Below are positions 35,814-38,480 of a DNA stretch of 38,480 nt, in pieces. Below the pieces are notes generated by a model. That model was not told the DNA's origin. It saw nothing but the letters and a program-made list of their open reading frames with translations, and searched no databases. The DNA is from Gammaproteobacteria bacterium. GTDB taxonomy: Bacteria > Pseudomonadota > Gammaproteobacteria > Methylococcales > DRLZ01. Made by a program: the position numbers and the translations under genes. The number at the start of each line of letters is the position of its first letter. The stretch's first letter is position 1. The DNA is taken from positions 1 through 38,480 of the forward strand of contig JAHZJL010000285.1 in assembly GCA_022600935.1 (NCBI GenBank), given 5' to 3'.

Positions 35814-38123
35814 ATGACTAATAATCTAGTGATTGTTGAATCACCGGCAAAAGCCAAAACCATAGAAAAATATCTGGGTAAGGACTTTCATGTCCTGGCT
35901 TCATATGGCCATGTCAGGGATTTGATTCCCAAAGAAGGCGCTGTCGACACGGAACATGACTTCGCGATGAAATACGATATTATCGATCGTAACCAGAAAC
36001 ATGTTCAGGCCATTACAAAAGCAGCCAGACAAGCTGATGCGTTATATCTTGCCACCGACCCTGATCGCGAAGGTGAAGCGATTTCATGGCATGTCCATGA
36101 GTTGCTTTCTCAAAAGAAAGTATTGAAAAACAAGCCTGTTCATCGCGTGGTGTTTCATGAAATCACCAAACGCGCAATTACCGAAGCCATTAACAACCCC
36201 AGTGATCTTTCATTTGACATGATCAATGCCCAGCAGGCACGCCGTGCGCTGGATTATTTGGTTGGTTTTAATTTATCGCCACTGCTGTGGAGAAAAATTC
36301 GCAGAGGATTGTCCGCAGGACGAGTGCAAAGCCCGGCCTTGCGCATGATTGTCGAACGCGAAATAGACATCGAGAATTTCAAACCACGCGAATACTGGAC
36401 TGTGTCTGCCGAGGCTGAAGCAGACAAGCAGCCTGTCAAAGCCAGATTGATTACATTCAACGGTGAAAAAATCGAGCAATTTTCGATTGAAAATGAGGAG
36501 CGCGCCAATCTAATCCGCTCCTCATTGCTTGAAAAAGCCAATGGACAGCTTGAAGTCAGCCATGTCGACAAAAAACAGCGTAAACGTAATCCGGCGGCCC
36601 CGTTTATTACCTCCACACTGCAACAGGAAGCGATCCGCAAGCTTGGGTTTACTGCACGAAAAGCCATGATGGTTGCTCAGCAACTCTATGAAGGTATCGA
36701 CCTGGGTGGAGAATCAGTTGGCCTGATCACCTATATGCGTACTGATTCAGTCCATCTTGCGAACGAAGCAGTCGATGAAATTCGCAAACTGATTGCGTTG
36801 CGATATGGCGATGATAATATCCCGGACTCACCGCGTGTGTTTAAAACCAAATCAAAAAATGCCCAGGAAGCACACGAAGCCATCCGCCCAACATCGGCTT
36901 TAAAAATACCTGATGAAATCAAAAAACATCTGAGCAATGACCAATACAAGCTGTATTCGCTGATCTGGAAGCGCGCTATCGCCAGTCAGATGATTCCAGC
37001 CACTTTAAACACCGTTGCAGTCGATCTGATGGCAGGCGACAAGGACAACATGTTTCGTGCAAACGGGTCAACAATTGCCATTCCAGGATTTATGTCGGTC
37101 TACCAGGAAGGCAAAGACGACGCTAAAGATACTGCACCGGATGAAATGTTGTTACCTGAGATGAAAAAAGGTGACCGACTGGATTTGAATAAAATTGATG
37201 CCATCCAGCATTTTACCGAACCACCACCACGTTATTCAGAAGCATCACTGGTCAAAGCGCTGGAGGAATACGGAATTGGCCGACCCTCAACATACGCCTC
37301 AATTATCTCGACCCTGCAGAATAGAGATTATGTCCGGCTGGAAAGCAAACGGTTTCACCCAACCGATGTCGGTCGTATCGTCAACAAATTTCTGACCGAA
37401 CATTTCAACAATTATGTCGACTATGATTTTACAGCACATCTGGAAGACCAGCTGGATGCTGTCTCACGCGGGGAAAAAGACTGGATTCCCCTGATGTCGG
37501 ATTTCTGGAAACCGTTCAAGAGTCTGATTGAAGAAAAAGACAAATCAGTGGAACGCAAGGATGTTACCCAGGAAGCCATCGATGAGAAATGCCCTGAATG
37601 CGGCAAACCTTTATCGATCAGACTTGGGCGAAACGGGCGTTTTATCGGCTGTACAGATTTCCCCAACTGCAAATATACCCGTAATCTGGGTGAACAGGAT
37701 GACGAGGACGAATCACAGATTATCGAAGGCCGCAAATGCCCGAAGTGTTCTTCAGATTTGATCATCAAACGTGGACGTTACGGAAAATTTATCGGTTGCA
37801 GTGGATACCCGACATGCAAACATATCGAACCATTGGAAAAACCGGAAGATACTGGCGTACAATGCCCGGAATGCCAATCAGCCAGTATCATGAAACGAAA
37901 ATCCAGAAACGGCAAGATTTTCTATTCATGTTCAGCCTATCCCAAATGCAAATATGCGCTGTGGAACGAACCAGTTGCTGAACCCTGTCCGGAGTGCAAC
38001 TCACCGATCCTGACCATTAAAACCACTAAACGCAGTGGCACTGAAATTGTGTGCCCACAAAAAGAGTGCAAATATAAACGCCCGTTTGAGGAAAACTCAG
38101 AAAAACTCGCTGAACAACACTAA
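35814..38123 (+). CDS. topA: DNA topoisomerase I
   Basis: Toprim LVIVESPAKAKTIEKYL; LATDPDREGEAISWH; active-site region VGLITYMRTDS; four C-terminal zinc-ribbon-like Cys clusters. Confidence 0.97.
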   Translation: MTNNLVIVESPAKAKTIEKYLGKDFHVLASYGHVRDLIPKEGAVDTEHDFAMKYDIIDRNQKHVQAITKAARQADALYLATDPDREGEAISWHVHELLSQKKVLKNKPVHRVVFHEITKRAITEAINNPSDLSFDMINAQQARRALDYLVGFNLSPLLWRKIRRGLSAGRVQSPALRMIVEREIDIENFKPREYWTVSAEAEADKQPVKARLITFNGEKIEQFSIENEERANLIRSSLLEKANGQLEVSHVDKKQRKRNPAAPFITSTLQQEAIRKLGFTARKAMMVAQQLYEGIDLGGESVGLITYMRTDSVHLANEAVDEIRKLIALRYGDDNIPDSPRVFKTKSKNAQEAHEAIRPTSALKIPDEIKKHLSNDQYKLYSLIWKRAIASQMIPATLNTVAVDLMAGDKDNMFRANGSTIAIPGFMSVYQEGKDDAKDTAPDEMLLPEMKKGDRLDLNKIDAIQHFTEPPPRYSEASLVKALEEYGIGRPSTYASIISTLQNRDYVRLESKRFHPTDVGRIVNKFLTEHFNNYVDYDFTAHLEDQLDAVSRGEKDWIPLMSDFWKPFKSLIEEKDKSVERKDVTQEAIDEKCPECGKPLSIRLGRNGRFIGCTDFPNCKYTRNLGEQDDEDESQIIEGRKCPKCSSDLIIKRGRYGKFIGCSGYPTCKHIEPLEKPEDTGVQCPECQSASIMKRKSRNGKIFYSCSAYPKCKYALWNEPVAEPCPECNSPILTIKTTKRSGTEIVCPQKECKYKRPFEENSEKLAEQH

Positions 38124-38134
38124 GTTCATCCTGC

Positions 38135-38480
38135 ATGCGATCCCTGTCACTTTTCAAACTTGGTCAGATCAGCAAACATCTGCACAACGGTGGACTCATC
38201 GCCTACCCTACCGAAGCTGTTTACGGCCTTGGTTGCAACCCCAATAATCAGCGAGCTGTCTATACCCTGCTTGAGCTGAAACAAAGAAGTCCGGCAAAAG
38301 GCTTGATTCTGATCGCCTCATCCATTGAGCAGTTACTTCCATACATCGAACCAGTCAGCGCTGAAATCAACGCCAAATTGCAATCAACCTGGCCAGGACC
38401 CGTCACCTGGTTGCTGCCAGCCAAACAACAAACCCCAAATTGGTTAACCGGCACACATACCACTCTGGCTTGCCGTGTCA
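38135..38480 (+). CDS. tsaC: Threonylcarbamoyl-AMP synthase TsaC (Sua5/YciO/YrdC), partial at right edge
   Basis: Hand translation from ATG 38135: MRSLSLFKLGQISKHLHNGGLIAYPTEAVYGLGCNPNNQRAVYTLLELKQRSPAKGLILIASSIEQLLPYIEPVSAEINAKLQSTWPGPVTWLLPAKQQTP. Confidence 0.92.
   Translation, partial: MRSLSLFKLGQISKHLHNGGLIAYPTEAVYGLGCNPNNQRAVYTLLELKQRSPAKGLILIASSIEQLLPYIEPVSAEINAKLQSTWPGPVTWLLPAKQQTPNWLTGTHTTLACRV

Noticed and set aside
37600-38090. Repeated Cys-rich segments at the topA 3' end as a tandem-repeat curiosity
   Set aside because: These are the usual C-terminal zinc-ribbon repeats of bacterial topoisomerase I.
1-38480. CRISPR arrays, tRNA/rRNA genes, prophage genes, toxin-antitoxin pairs
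   Set aside because: None recognised by reading: no regularly spaced repeats, no tRNA-like cloverleaf noticed, no phage structural or integrase genes among the ORFs. A tRNAscan-SE/Infernal run would be needed to exclude small RNAs formally.

Overview
Chromosomal window of about 38.5 kb, most likely from a gammaproteobacterium (inference from gene content and order: ntrYX-DUF4390-rsmB-fmt-def / LysM-dprA-smg-topA-tsaC). From left to right it contains: (1) a minus-strand signalling region (1-6685) with a partial ORF, a small COG2229/MglA-like GTPase, a pseudo-receiver/winged-helix protein and a TPR protein. A strong minus-strand terminator separates these from a two-gene partner-switching module, made of a membrane PilJ-like-sensor/PAS/SpoIIE-phosphatase/HATPase protein and a STAS protein fused to a PhnD-like solute-binding domain; (2) mtaB; (3) a divergent glycogen cluster malQ-glgC / glgB; (4) ettA; (5) a LysM lytic transglycosylase; (6) a 1.1 kb AT-rich gap with a decayed ORF and an AT-rich GNAT-like gene; (7) bipA, rhodanese, methyltransferase; (8) ntrYX-DUF4390-rsmB-fmt-def; (9) LysM protein, dprA, smg, topA and a partial tsaC. 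A 169-bp element with 21-bp perfect terminal inverted repeats and TA flanks (MITE-like) lies between smg and topA. Best candidates for something under-described: the STAS/PhnD-like fusion with its kinase/phosphatase partner next to a GTPase/pseudo-receiver cluster; an NtrX-like regulator that has lost GAFTGA, the Walker-B Glu and the Arg fingers; and the MITE-like element. No CRISPR array, tRNA or rRNA was recognised. No database search was run; product names come from reading motifs in the translations.
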